NCBI GenBank assembly: GCA_037179385.1
Contig: CM074185.1
Coordinates: 52,827,000-52,890,999, forward strand
DNA from: Holothuria scabra
Lineage: Eukaryota; Echinodermata; Holothuroidea; Aspidochirotida; Holothuriidae
Length of the DNA stretch: 64,000 bases
Reading direction: 5' to 3'
The first letter of the stretch is position 1. Every line of letters begins with the position of its first letter. Below are positions 1 to 12,989 of the stretch, in pieces. The position numbers were made by a program, and so were the translations under genes. The notes under the pieces were generated by a model. It worked only from the letters and a program-made list of their open reading frames with translations. It did not search any database and was not told the origin of the DNA.

Positions 1-1079
1 CATAGAATCATCATCATATAAACCACAATGCCGACAGAGGTAGTGTGATCAGCAAATTTTATGACAGAGCATTCTGAAGAAGTGGACCTATAGTACCAGA
101 CGTATATACAACGGTGGTGAATAAAAAGGGGGGTGGGCAGCACGGATCCCTTCGAGGATATAACACTTGATTTATTCACAGTATTTAATCTTAACAAATC
201 GTGAACGGCGGTGAAATAATCTAAAATCCAACAGATTAAATTATGTGGATTAACATTAGACAGTTGTCAGGTTGAGTTAGGTAGTCGCGTTTTGCTTGTG
301 ACGTCACATGAAATAAAAACACCCATCTTGGCAAATGCGACATCTCAAGCAAAATAATTTACAAGGTACGTTTAGACACATCCTACAGCCGCAAGCAAAC
401 TTCAAACTCTTTTTTTGCAACGGTCACGGCGTTTTTTGGCCGACAACCTTTATCCTAAAAGAATATTTGAAACTATAAAAAGCTTTAGTCTTAAAACTTC
501 GATTCCGTTGATTTAATTCTCATCAATCCCTTATCTGCTGCCCCTTGCGGCATAAATTTTTTGAATCTAACACCATCTCCGGCCCCTTTTTATTACGAAA
601 AAATATCATCTTTTGCGAAGAGCTCAGAAACCACAATCATTCTTCCTGAAACTTTAAGATTCTGAAACGGTGCATTCCCCTCGAAAGGCTTTCATCACCG
701 GAGGGGGTATTTAAGTATATGGCTTACAATACGATTTGAAATTTTCGTCATGAGCTTTAGACTTTCGCTGTGATTGATGAAATATATAGGAAGCAAATTC
801 AGTTTAAAGCCTTTCAGTTAGTCCCTGTTTAAAATCTTCCAACGTGTGCAATTTGCCAACAAAGATAAAGATTACGTCAGGATGAGGACCAATATTCCTC
901 AGGCATCGCAGACCATAATGGTACAGAAATGTAGACGGTTGTCTCGTGACGTCATAGGAGCTTGGCGTATTTCAGCCGTGTTTGAGGGCAAATCCGGTAT
1001 GCAAATGCAGAATTGCCCTCAGACATGGGTGGTTGTTTATGCCTAGTGGTGACGCCACTGAGATCTATGGGTACTGATA

Positions 1080-1515
1080 CAGGCCCGTAGCCAGCCCATG
1101 TGGAGGGTGGGTCTTTTTTCCAAGATATGGACCTTTTTCCAAATACGGAGGCGGCGGGCGCGTGCCGTAAGCATTCAGTTGCTAGGGGTCCGGGGCATGT
1201 TTCCCCGGAAAATTTTGAAACCTGCAGATCTCCTGCAATCTGGAGCATTTAAGAGGACTTTTGAACACAACAGGAGTCCCTTTCCCCACGAATTCCACAC
1301 AGTACACCACTTTTTAAGAAAAAATCATACATGTACCCTGAAAGGTTTTATCTTCCTGCTAAAAGTGAATGGAAATTCGCTCTCAATATGTCACGATAAA
1401 AAAAATATTTCATACAGTAGCTGACCTTTCAAACACAGAGCTGGAAAGATGGACCTCCCTCAAGTTGGGGTGGGTCGTTCGAACGCTGGGACCCCCCCCC
1501 CCGGCTACGGGCCTG
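1080..1515. mobile_element. 436-bp DNA-transposon derivative with CAGGCCCGTAGCC ends
   Basis: 13-bp perfect terminal inverted repeats CAGGCCCGTAGCC at 1080-1092 and 1503-1515. TGATA on both sides looks like a 5-bp target duplication. The interior is non-coding with a C-run near the right end. Confidence 0.88.
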
Positions 1516-3238
1516 TGATAGATGGACCGAGTACAGATAAAGGATCACAAGAAAACATGCTCGTCAACAATAAAATTGGAGAAAATAAAAAATGTAGATT
1601 TGATAGGTTTTAACGAATAGGTTTGGAAGAAAAGCTAAAAATTTTGAGTTTTCAAGAAAACCTGGCCATGCTATGGGCAAAATAAGGGGATATTTTATGG
1701 TCTACTCAGTTTGTTGTGATTAAATTTTCCTATATTATCTTAAGATTAAGGCTGACAACATTGAAAAATATGAGTGATGGAGGCATCCTCCCTCGACCTG
1801 GAGAGGAATTTTCTAGGGGTAAGAAACCTGTGCTAAAGGCTCTCATAGTTTGGCGTCAAGACGATTTAAGCTAAAATGCACTCCAGATTGCTTAAAATGG
1901 AACTTCTCGTGGCTTCTAAGTTCTAGAAAGTTGTAACTCTCATTTTCTATTTTGAAATCTCATGTTGTGATATTTCCTGACGAAAGCTAAATGTTTTTTC
2001 TTCAATATTTGTTCACATTTTTTCATTTTCCATGGTGTGAGGCAAGTGTCATATTTGCCCCTAACTGCGGATGATCGTACGTGAAAAAAAATTGCCACTA
2101 ATATTGTACGGGTATGTTGAATTTTAATCTTCAATGGTTAAGAAAAAATTAAAATATCCGACTTGAAACTGAACAACAACATACGTATTACTAACGATGG
2201 ATAGCATGCTATTGAGGAAACTTTTTCATCAAAAACATTGCAGTATTTATACTTCAGACTGTGTCGTCACCATTAGATATCGTTTAAATTTACATCTTCA
2301 ACAAAACCAGTAAGTTACAACTTTTCGCAGACGTAAGTAGCAAGCCATTTTGTTAGTCATATACGCTAAAAGTTACGCTAAAGTTTGTCTGTCAAAACTT
2401 CTCATCATTTACTTCCGCTACATGGCCTGGACTTTTAACTTTCTCTCAGCAAATAAAGAAAAAGAGATAGCAAACTATTAAGCTATATGTTCAGCATATT
2501 AGACTTTTTTCACAGTGAACTGTAAAAGGGCAATGTTCTCTCAAAGGCAAAATTGAATCAGCATGTGTTCGACAATCCCATATCATTAAGCACTTTTATA
2601 CAAGGGGCGCTTTTCAAAAGTTATACTCGAGTACTTTGGGTTCATTCTTGACAAACAAGTGTTACATGATATTTTTTATGTAAACAAAAACCCGAATAAC
2701 TATTTTGCTTGTTATCGTAACACACATCTCCTGGAAAAGTACATAACAGGTGCTTTTGACTTAGATTTGATATCTGCTTGACAAAAATGCCTACATTTTT
2801 GCGAGACTTCCAAGGTGCAACTGTGACGTCATTGGTCACAATGTAGCCGATTGAATTAATTCGGTTGGACACGATCAGTTCATGACAGTCTTATAGAGAG
2901 GAAACACTAAAATTATATTTTGTGGCGTTTTCGGTGATGACAGAAAGAAGAATATAAAACTGTTTAGAATTTCCGAAGTGCCGCAGCCATCCTAATACGA
3001 TCTCTAATACGAAATCAAAGTACTCCAGTATGGGTTAAACCCTACATTAATGACCTCTTTGTCTGCCGAAAGCCGACATATTCGTCCTTAAAGACCTGGG
3101 GACACGAAAAGTACATAATGAATATAATAATCTGTACTTTACACTTTTACCATAAAATTCAGTCTTAAGGTTAACATCCCTAATTCACTCCTTTGGATTC
3201 CACGAAGGTAAAAGATAATCTTTCTCATATGAGGCTTA

Positions 3239-3440
3239 ACATTTTTATTTATTTATTTAACATTTGAAAGGAGGGTAAGACTCGGTTAGCAAAACTGCTA
3301 ATCTCACCCGAGGCCCTCATATAAAAGAAATGCACTGAATGTACAGAATTTAAAAAGGATAAAAAACAATAGAAACTAAGTTAAATGTTAATAAGAGAAA
3401 GTACATGACTAACACAGGGACCAAAATAAAACATAATTTA
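3239..3440 (-). mobile_element. Possible SINE/LINE 3' end with (AAAT)n tail
   Basis: A (TTTA)n run at 3243-3260 precedes GGAGGGTAAGACTCGGTTAG and GCTAATCTCACCCGAGG, which form a short hairpin. The arrangement suggests a minus-strand retroposon with an AAAT tail. Confidence 0.35.
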
Positions 3441-3659
3441 AAACAACACTTTAAAGGACTCCGTAGAAGTCATCATGAATCCATGGGTGTCAAATTGTGA
3501 GGTCCGTGAGGAGGGGCCTGTCCCCCTTTTGGAGATGAATGGAATTCCCCTCCATTTTTCCACAACCCTTAAGAATAAGGTAGGCAAATGTTTTTTTTCC
3601 AGAGCTTGTATAAATGATTCACTGAAATCAATCTCGAAAATTGTCCAAAGAGACCCGAC

Positions 3660-3972
3660 AATGAATGAATGAATGAATGGAATGGAATGAATGAAAGAAT
3701 GGATGAAGAATGAATGGATGAATGTATGATTGGAAGGATGAACGAATGAATGTGTGATTGAAAGGACGAATGAATGAATGAGAGAATGAATGGATGAACG
3801 AATGTATGTATGAATGTATGAACAAATGAACGAACGAACGAACGAACGAATGAATGAATGAAATGAAGAATGAATGAATGAATGAACGAACGAACGAACG
3901 AATGAATGAATGAATGAATGAATGAATGAATAAATAAATGTGTGATTGGTTGATCGATTGAATGAATGAGTG
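3660..3972. repeat. (AATG)n/(AACG)n microsatellite
   Basis: About 310 bases of GAATGAATG with GAACGAACG blocks. It produces a serine/histidine/phenylalanine-rich open frame on the minus strand that is not a gene. Confidence 0.97.
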
Positions 3973-5356
3973 ACTTAACAACATCAGGCCCCTAAATGTT
4001 CCCAGTGATGGATCACATGATAGGGAGCACACGGACAGTTATGCCTCATTCCTAGGGGTTAGCTTTTTCTCTTTGAAATAATTTTGGTCAACTTCACTTC
4101 ACTTTACCCTCCATACACACAAACTTACTATAAAGAAGCTGTGAACACTTTTGCATCAATCTTGGTGAATGTATGCGTTGTTGTCCGTGATTGTGAGGAC
4201 GAATAAGGCAGGAAATACATCACAGAAAAAAATCAAAGTTTACGTTTGCCTCGTTGGAGACTTCCTCTATTAATCAAGTTATTTTTTTCTCTTAGTTAAA
4301 TAAGTCTCTCTTTCAATTCAGATGAACAGAAAACGTTACTTATAGTCTCACGGGACATCGTGTTGATTAAGTGACGTCAAGTGATGTCACAAACTACTTG
4401 TTAATTTAAAAAATTAAGTTTTAGAGTGAGTTTTCTGAAAGCAAAACTGAGAAAAGGTCAACAAGTTGAAGGTGGTAGAATGGTAACGACATGACGTTTG
4501 ACAAACCTAAACATACCTACGTAGCAGGCTGTACGGTATATTTATCGCCCAGTCATTTTCGTTTTGCAAAGACTAAAGTTGGGATGAGCAATCCCAAATG
4601 CTCTTCTCAGGAGTTAATGAGGAGTAAGTTTATTTTAATTTTGCCAAGTTATATCTAAATCTGATTGACCCGGTTTAAAGGAAAAATGCAGTTACCTCCC
4701 GGTGTGACCATAATGTGGGATGGATCTTCCATGTGCTTTTGTTCTGCAGCATTTAAGTACCATTGACGAAAACTTGTATAGTAAAAGAACTCAATAGCGG
4801 AGCTAGCGATTCCGGTCAAAGGCGAAAATGGTTTTCAGGGGTGCTGCTTTATGAAAGATAGATACCGAGTGAGTCTTCAACCTATATGCCAACATATAAG
4901 CCAACTTCCTAGATGGTTCACTAAATGGCTCCCACTACAAAGCTTGCAAAGTTGCGTAAAAAGAATCGAATAATTTAAAATTTAGTGATTGACAGCTGCA
5001 GCTCAGGGTACCCACCTCAGTTTTAGGTGTTGTGTAATGGGTTGCATGTGGGTTATGGCAGTCTCTGCATAGGATCACAAACTTAACTCTGTGCATGTAA
5101 CACTTTCTTATGTGTCTATGTTATTAGTCTTTGCATTTCTCAGTTCGTTTGGGTTATAGCATTCCACAGACGCAATATACGGCCGTAACAGCTCCCTGGT
5201 ATCACATTGTGCCGACGGTTCTTCCTGCTGTATTTCAATTTACAGGTTTAGGGGCTGGTACGTGCAAATAGGCCTGCCCAAGCTCGTCTGTTAACATACT
5301 ACCGTACTTCAATCAATGCATTACATGTCTTACCTTCAATTTCAGTGAAATTTGGT

Positions 5357-5377
5357 GGGGGGGGGGGGGGAGGGGGG
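5357..5377. repeat. Poly-G tract
   Basis: Fourteen G, one A, then six G; could form a quadruplex. Confidence 0.9.
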
Positions 5378-5518
5378 TGTAAGCTCTTCACTATCTGACG
5401 TTACCTGCCTGTTCGGTGAAATGCTTGGTTTTTCGGGAATATCACCTATCATGGCAAAATATGTTTGATTTAAGCAAAAGCTTAAAATTCCACTCTTTTG
5501 GAGAAATGTGAGTCGTTC

Positions 5519-5815
5519 TCAAAATGACACTTTAGCGATTCTTTTTATAAACCAACTAGACCGGTTTCTATTCTTGGCTCTATACGGCAGAACGTCTTCA
5601 GTAGTAGCCTTTTCACAATTGGCGGGATTTTTCTTGAGAGCTAGTAAAGCAACTAAGAGCGCATCTAGCAAAATATCCTTGTACCTTTCCTCTGTTTCTA
5701 CCGACTTCGGGTCTGGGGACCGTTCATTTAGAAGAATATCTTTCAGATTTGGAGCCATTTCATTGGCAACAGTCGGACAATCGGGAGACAGACGGAGTAG
5801 TTGCTGGTCACCATG
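5519..5815 (-). CDS. Open reading frame of unknown function, possible exon or transposon fragment
   Basis: The minus-strand frame is open for about 98 codons from just after a TAA at ~5817 to a TGA at ~5516. An internal ATG at 5758 gives 79 residues. Composition is protein-like: LLRLSPDCPTVANEMAP upstream of the ATG, then an acidic/leucine-rich stretch (ERYKDILLDALLVALLALKK) and a basic C-terminus (RAKNRNRSSWFIKR). The opposite strand is also open here, which weakens the case. No family recognised; it could be a single exon, a transposon remnant or chance. Confidence 0.25.
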   Translation of the reverse strand, partial: HGDQQLLRLSPDCPTVANEMAPNLKDILLNERSPDPKSVETEERYKDILLDALLVALLALKKNPANCEKATTEDVLPYRAKNRNRSSWFIKRIAKVSF

Positions 5816-6545
5816 CAGTTAAAACTCAGTGCTTTATTAAAGCTGGCTTTTAGGTGCCATATTAGGATGAGGGTTGTTTCGAAATCGGGTGGTGGTGATG
5901 TTTTAATTTTCTCAAAAATGAAGACGTACGCCCTGTGTTTAGAGGCAAAGCCGTTAGTGGCTGAGGCGATCTTTTCAGACAGTTATATTTTCTGGTGAGA
6001 AGTTTCTCTGTAAAGGAGTTCCCTTTTTCTAGGAAGTCAATTTCGGTGCTGCATATAGTTTAGCGTATTTACGCAAAGCCGTATTTATGAAGCCTTTGAA
6101 TGTGGCATGTGGGTAGGCAGACAAACGATTGAGATATATTGAAAAGTTTCGGTTAGCTCACGGTATTGACTTAAGTGTCAAGAAGGGCGCTTGATTACTT
6201 TCACATTTTAGTAGATTTTATAATCTAGGTATATTACCGCAGTTTCAGAGATTCCCGTTGTGAGTTACAGAGAGAAAATGAATTTTATCCATTATTTACC
6301 ACTTAACTCGAAAGTTCAGGTACCGCTCCTAAAAAGGACATTGAGAAAAGCCATTGTTTTGAGTCTTTGTTTTGAAAGATGTAGCATATTTTGCGTATCA
6401 GGTCTTTCATTTACAAATGAGTAGATTGGTACGTTTAGGCTTCCACGCCGTTTTTATGAACTTTAAAGGCTGAAAAGGGCGCCGGTATTCCATTTGTGGC
6501 CGTCGAGGGGGGCGCCCCCTGACTGTATGGCAGCTCCGCCACTGC

Positions 6546-9500
6546 CAAAACTTTATATCGGTTGTAATGACTTTTTTGTTTTGACATTAAAGTATTTTTA
6601 CCGGTAAGGTAATACTTATATGAATTCTATATAAGCCTTAGAAGTCATATGTTTCGAACTTGGGCATGCTTGTAAGGCTCCGCAGTATGTACTTCATCAT
6701 TAAAGTGTATACTAATGTGACATATTACATTAAATGTATTTGTTACAAGTTGAATCTAAAATTAGAAGCATCGGGACTTTAAATGCTTATATCACTAGAA
6801 CCAAATAAAAGAAATAAGTACAAATATTATTAAAATACCTAATATAGCATCATCTATAAGACAGTAACCTATCAAAACTGTTGTTCATGTTTCAATCACA
6901 GAAATCAAGAATTCAAGTTGTGCTAGTAGCACAAGTATCCAACATTTTGATGAGGTATAAGGAGGCTGGCAGTAACCTTCTTTGCTAGGCTACTAGGAAA
7001 GAAAGACGAAATGTGACCGATGATAGATGTCGAAGCAGGAGTCCATGATATCACGTTCTTCTGCAGTTCAACAACTCCGCAAACTTTATTTTTCAAAACA
7101 CCAGGAACAATCTTTCAAGATAAGCAATTTATTAGAAACTGGGTTGTTAATTGTGTTTATAGTTGTTGAGCCATTCATCTACAGTAACAGAATACAAATG
7201 CTGAAAACGACTTAGTGTCGATTCTGCTGTCAATTATTTATTTTAAGGAAATTGTTATTTATAACGGTTCCTCGATTATATGCGATCGATTTGTGCTTTA
7301 ACACGTCATAGTCAGGTCACGTGATTAGCGGAAGACGCGGTGCTGATCACGTCCATTTTGAACCTGCAACAGAGGTTAGAGTCGTTTTTAAGGGACAGTA
7401 AGTAGTTTAGGGACATACAACCTGGCTTTTTCTGCTAAGACGATTCCCCACACAAGTCTTACCGAGATAATTTATTTCCAGACACCAGCGTCCCTTTCCA
7501 GCTGGTTTATTCATCTCTCAATCCCCTCGGCAACTTATACCCTAAAATATTTTGAAATGACTCATAGTGGGCACTCCCAAGACAAGAATTGCAGGACGGG
7601 AGTCCCCAGTGACCCCTTAAAGCCATCTACTTTCTCTCAGCTTTCTGTAACCTCAATAATTAGATAATTGTTTTCAATATATGGATGTTTTCTGTGACGT
7701 CACAGCTGCGGGTTGCAACCGGCGTGTTATACGTAGGAAACGTATGTACGTACACATGTCAGAATTGCCCAAAGAGATGAAATACATTAAGTGGAAGCCA
7801 TCACATGACGTCACGTGAAAGCTACTTATCGTCTACAATATGTTTTCAATATCTCGTCTTTCCTTTCAAGTTTAGAGCATTGACGTATCAGATTTGCAAA
7901 TCAATGTTTCAAGGAATTTTCAAAGAGAGGTAAATCAAATGTGACGACAATGAATGAGATGATGTGAAACAGTATGGGGAGGTACTATCTGGCGCAACTT
8001 CTGAAGCAGTCAGCAGCTTCGTGCATGGCTATACACTACTGTAATACTGGTTATTGCGATAAGCAGAAAGAATAAATTTTCATCATGAATAACTTTCTTT
8101 GCAGGTGTTATAAAATCATTCACCTATACTGAACCTGGCGTCGTTAGATGAAAACATCACGATAAATGTCCCAAGACATGTTTAAGGCCACAGTATATGC
8201 TCAGAAGCGTTCGTGTTCTTGCAATCGTTGAAAGTCATGTTATGGTGACAGATTAATTTAGAGGTATGACATGCACCAGTTTACTGTAGACGAGTTGTTG
8301 ACACATAGCTCCTAGGTGTATATCGTTAAAGCATGTTTCATTAATCGTGTTCCCACTATACTTTATGGAGGACTGATGATATGCAGAGAGGTCCAATGAG
8401 GTTGAGAGCATAAAATTTTGTTTTACCACGCCAATTAAGGCGTCAAGACGGTTTTTAAACTGCCAAGCAGTCAGAATAGTTACACATCCCATATTTTTTA
8501 CGTTCCCTATAATTTTGACACATCTGAAAAATGAAGCAAAGCAAGGAGGCTGTTGCAGCTTCCCGAGCAAAGTAAACTTTCTTATCTCTACACAGCATGC
8601 AGATAATGTAGGACGTTGTCACTGGCTGACAATTCGTTTCCACTCCTTCTTTTTTGACATTGTCAAAAGTATACAGACAGACTATTATTAAGGTTTGAAA
8701 GGCTTTGGAGAGTAGATCTAGAAATATCCTTCTATCACAGGCGTGCCACCAGTGGTATATTTAATCTTGTTTGTAGTACACGCGGCGTATTTCACAGTCG
8801 GTGCTTCTTCTTTATTGTCATGCTCTCTTTCATGCATCAATCATTGATTCGATCAATGAATTCTCCATCATGCACTCACCCTTACACTTGAAAGCATGGA
8901 AGGGTGAATTTATTCCCCATTAGAGTGTTAATTCACCCCAATAAAAGAAAAATTCACACAAAATGGGGCGATGTTTCTCTATATGAAAATCACAAGCTCT
9001 CGTTCAATAGTGAGTTCAGGGAGCTGTTATTTTCAAATACCAGCTCCCCGGTGAGTTTTCACACTTTTTACTCTATCAAAGAGTTAAGTCCACTCTTTGT
9101 AGAGCACCCGCCCACTCATTTGGCCACTCAGTTGGGCCACTCATTGTTCAAATTGAAAAAGAAAAAAATCGAAAAAATAAAGTAAGATATTACGTTCATA
9201 TTAAAGAAATGAAGGGAAATCAATAGAGAGGAGGTTGTTAAATAAATATTAGGAATGAATGGAGAAAACAAAATGTCACATTTTGAAACTATAGAACTTA
9301 TAATTGTCACCAACAAGCCTAAAAGTAAAAACGTCACTAATGTTTAATATCTATTTAAAGACACAGTATCGTGGCGCGAAACGGGGCGACATTTGGACAG
9401 CCTTCAAACAAATTGTTATCCCACCCAAAATCCCGGATGTAGCCCATAGACACCGTATGATAACAGTTCATACGATTGCGTGGGATAGCGTACTTCTACA

Positions 9501-9950
9501 TATGCTTGTTTATGTTAACAGGCATAGTATCTATGTAAATTTGTATGTAGCAGGGATTGCTTTCCTGCAATACAAGTGAGTACCTTGCTCAGTGACAACA
9601 GAGAGACCCTTGGGAATTTTCCCAATATCTTGGGAATTTTGAACCGTCTCGATCATTCTTTTCCTTCTCACTTTGAAGAAAGAAATATTGTGTGATTGTT
9701 TCTTTTTTTCTACTTTTTTAAGTCACTTATTAATTAGTTATGAAATATGTGAATAAGTTCTAATAAGAATGCCAAGGTGGCTAATTTGTATTAAATTTCC
9801 GGCTTAATTGTTTTGTGTTTTAATCATCAGTTTGAGTGCGATGCTCTTATAGGCTATCATTACTGTAGTTCAACGTTGAGAGGCTATACGTTGTTATTCG
9901 AGACGTGATCTTGGGAATTTCTAAAAGACGAACTGGCCTAGGAAACCTGC
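6546..9950. other. Gene-free stretch
   Basis: Two CRE palindromes near 7.7-7.8 kb and the GAGTGAA-rich repeat at 8.9 kb; scattered short ORFs have no protein-like features. Confidence 0.5.
8900..9140. repeat. Element rich in GAGTGAA/TTCACTC motifs, copy 1
   Basis: Starts AAGGGTGAATTTATTCCCC with GAGTGTTAATTCACCCC; similar wording recurs at 20850-21140. The two copies are alike in motif content rather than closely alignable. Confidence 0.4.
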
Positions 9951-10244
9951 ATTGAACTTGAGAGATTGGTCGAAGCGAAGGGGCAAGTCGTAGTCTTACG
10001 ACAGCAAAATGTCTTCCTGTTCAGAACTTCAGAAAGAAAAAATCGAAGGACAGCGTTTGCACACGTTGTCACGAGAAGGAGAAATCAAACAAGAAAAATA
10101 CAGTAGCAAACGAAAGACGGAGTTCCCTTTCTCATTCTCACGCGGAATAGGCCCTACCTAACGTTAGCCTAGATCGCCGCAGAAAAAGCAGGTTGATTGG
10201 TTGGGGAATAACAAGTCTCTTGTTTATAACGGCGATTTTGCGAA

Positions 10245-10275
10245 ACATGATCTCACAGATCATGCTCAAAGCTAA
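10245..10275 (+). other. Weak candidate first exon end with strong splice donor
   Basis: A short frame (ATG ATC TCA CAG ...) ends at AAAG followed by GTAAGTG, a near-consensus donor. About 50 bases upstream is GATTGGTTGG, an inverted CCAAT-like site, in a locally GC-richer stretch (9950-10275). A separate 50-codon frame starts at 10009. No downstream exon was identified, so this may be a non-coding transcript start or chance. Confidence 0.2.
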
Positions 10276-11015
10276 AGGTAAGTGAAATGTGTTTGTTCAG
10301 TTACTGATAGTAAAAAGTAAACAGGATTCCCGTCTCGTTAGTGATCCACATACCCATCCCACACGCGTGTTTAGCTTATGTACAGTAGCTACAGAGTATG
10401 CATAGGCCTAACGTTAGGAGAATTTTATTAGTAGCTAGGCCTATATGCCTAGTAAAGCTTTTGACGAGCTAGCACATGTTACAGCAGAAGTGATCAGCAC
10501 TACATTTACCACTTCATCAAAATCTTATCCCCAGAATAAGACGCACTACTCTTGAAAAATGTGACTAGCTATGTCCTCAGTTTGCTCATATACATGCCCC
10601 AAATAGTTTACACTTATGATCTCTCAGAGGGCCTGGCGCGGAGTTTGCACTTTCCCCAATATTGTCTTCTCAAAACTTTGTCATCAAGCATAGACCTACA
10701 ATATGCTATCACTTAGATAATCCTACTGTAGGTGCTTCATTAGCCTACAGTCCACTTGACAATGAGTAAGTGCTCAGCTTTGCTGGATCAGTAATTTGCC
10801 AAAGAAAGAGACTTGATGAGAACAACAGTTCTGTACTAAGCCTGAGCATATTGGATTTACTGTATAACATAAATGAAGATTATCTGGTGCAATCAGGTGA
10901 GCAGGATCAAGGTGCCATTATCCAGTAATTAATTTCTGTAACTTTGCTTATGCTTGAGTGACATCCAGCTGCGTTGATACTACTGTAGTTACATGAATTG
11001 CAAAAAAAGGGAAAC

Positions 11016-11261
11016 GAAGGCTTTGATAAGCATTCATATATCATTCATGTGTGAATGCATTCTAACACATTAAAAAACTAATGAATGCATTCAAACAGTA
11101 ACTGAAGGTTTGGTAGACTTCAAAGGAAATTATGAAGGCTTATTTTGAATGCAAGGAAGACTTCATTTGAGGAAGAAAATAAGCATTCCAACTCACTGAC
11201 AGTCCTTCGAATGCTAAATGATACATTCAGAAGGCATAATGAATGCTTATTGAAAGCATTC
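11016..11261. mobile_element. 246-bp MITE rich in GAATGC
   Basis: Ends GAAGGCTTTGATAAGCATTC and, inverted, GAATGCTTTCAATAAGCATT. GAATGC/GCATTC occurs many times inside, so several foldings are possible. Confidence 0.65.
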
Positions 11262-12989
11262 AATAAGGGTGATGAGGGTCCCCATCCAAATGCCAGTAGT
11301 GGTTTGCCAGGTATGTGGTAAAAAAGAGTTGTAAGGCAACTGCCTTCCTAATGTAAGGTAAGGCCTAGGCTTTCAAGTACGTACATCATAAATTTCCCCC
11401 CATGTGTGGAACAATGCTATAGTATAGAAAGTTAACTACAGTAGGCCTTCATCAGTGGCCTAAGAAAACCTGGATCTGCAGATGTCTCAGGAACTGAACG
11501 TTGTATTCAAAATGTCGCCATGAGAGGATAATGACAGGCATGGACGTAAGGAAGAGTAGATTTCAATTCGTGGAGGGAACTAAAGATTCTCTGCCCGAAA
11601 AATGCAGTTCTTCCAAAAGACTATCTTAGCGGAACGCCACCATCATTTGGCACGCAGGGTAGAAAATTTTGAAAAATTGCGCTCTCTCATACAGTGGGAA
11701 ACGGTATCCCTTCGGCTCGTAAACAGAATTAGAGCAGTCGCTATTTTGGGCTTTTTTCAAATGAAATATTAAAATAAATCACAAAATAGAAAAGTGAAAA
11801 ATTATGAGAAATTTGCATTACAAACCGTAGGCTTTATTTGGTGTGAAGAAAGGACAAATTGAAGTCGAGGTTTATAAGGGGAGGTGCTAATAAGCAAATA
11901 TGACACATCAAATAGAGCCTTATTATTGTTTTATGAAGTAACAAAGTTCAACCTTTTTTTGAAGGGGGAGGGAACGGGCCTCGGGTCCCCTAAATACGCC
12001 CTGTCTTAATTACTGGATGTTTTCATTATTTAGATCACAATGCAGTGGTCAAAGTACAAATTTCAAACTTGTGTGTTCTTATCTCTGAATCCGAACAACC
12101 CGCAATGATTGTTAGATATTATAGTCCACCCAACTTGGAAGAAATCAGCCTGTTTTGGATAGGCGTTCACTTAAACCTCTTTTTAATTCACTAAATAAAC
12201 TTCACTGAATGATTATGAGGGTTAAGAATCATTTCTAGTAGAGGCTGATGGTTCCTGCTAATTACATACTATTAAAGGTTCCTCGAGTTTTTTTTTTCGT
12301 GTAGGGCTAATAGGCTAATATATGTACCTCTGATGTAAAGTCTGCCGCTTCCGGAGGCCAGAAACAGACGCTATACCAGAATGAAGTTCTATGAAGGAAT
12401 ACTTAGCGGCGCACGTCATTAGTTACACTTTATATTCCTTAAAATGACACCTGAATGCCAAACTAACGACTACTTGCCCCATTTTATGCCATCCAGAATT
12501 GTCTGTCGTATGTATAAGTCCGCTAAGCATTAGCTGTTCGTCCGCTCCGTGGGCTAGCTAAGCATATGGTTCTTCCCCCAAACGCCGTTCACGCAATGTC
12601 ATTTTGTCTGAAACAGAATCTAGGACTTAAAATTACAAGCTCCCTCGGTCTTCTGTGGCTTGGGAGCTTTTAAATAGGACTCCATGATGCATGAAATGAC
12701 ATTTCCAGGCTTGTAAGTAGGATCTAAGCATTCTTCCTTTTGGGTTTTTGTTTGTAATACATTGTCCACTTCCATAAGAACATGATCAAATTGCGTAAAG
12801 ATCGTTTGCATAACCACCTTTTTAAGTGGTAGGGTGTAGCAATTTCGAATCCCTCTCCCCATTCTTGACAGTAACCTGGGGGAGTGATATAAGGGGATGG
12901 TGCATCCCGCCTATTTTTTAAAATTGTTTTGCTGTCTCGGAGAGCTAACATACAAAATGGTGCTATATTTGGCTTCTTTTTCTATAGAT

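Larger units (their letters stand above)
1516..4794. other. Gene-free stretch
   Basis: AT-rich; apart from the retroposon tail at 3239-3440, the 3660-3972 microsatellite and two CRE palindromes I see no coding exon or RNA gene. Confidence 0.5.
4795..6545. mobile_element. Possible DNA transposon remnant with AGCGGAGCT-like ends
   Basis: AGCGGAGCTAGC at the left and GGCAGCTCCGCCACTGCC (inverted GGCAGTGGCGGAGCTGCC) at the right are similar over the first ~11 bases, then diverge. The interior includes the open frame at 5519-5815. The link between the two ends is tentative. Confidence 0.25.
299..7813. promoter_or_regulatory. Six perfect CRE palindromes (TGACGTCA)
   Basis: TGACGTCA occurs at 299-306, 947-954, 2824-2831, 4372-4379, 7695-7702 and 7806-7813, and I find none in the rest of the window. 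Several are within longer palindromes (GTGACGTCAC, TGTGACGTCACA). It is the consensus site for CREB/ATF proteins; whether these are regulatory or parts of old repeats is unknown. Confidence 0.4.

Noticed and set aside
1098..1424. 108-codon plus-strand ORF
   Set aside because: Wholly inside the CAGGCCCGTAGCC element, with no transposase-like motif.
3628..4032. 134-codon minus-strand ORF rich in Ser, His, Phe and Ile
   Set aside because: It is the translation of the (AATG)n/(AACG)n microsatellite.
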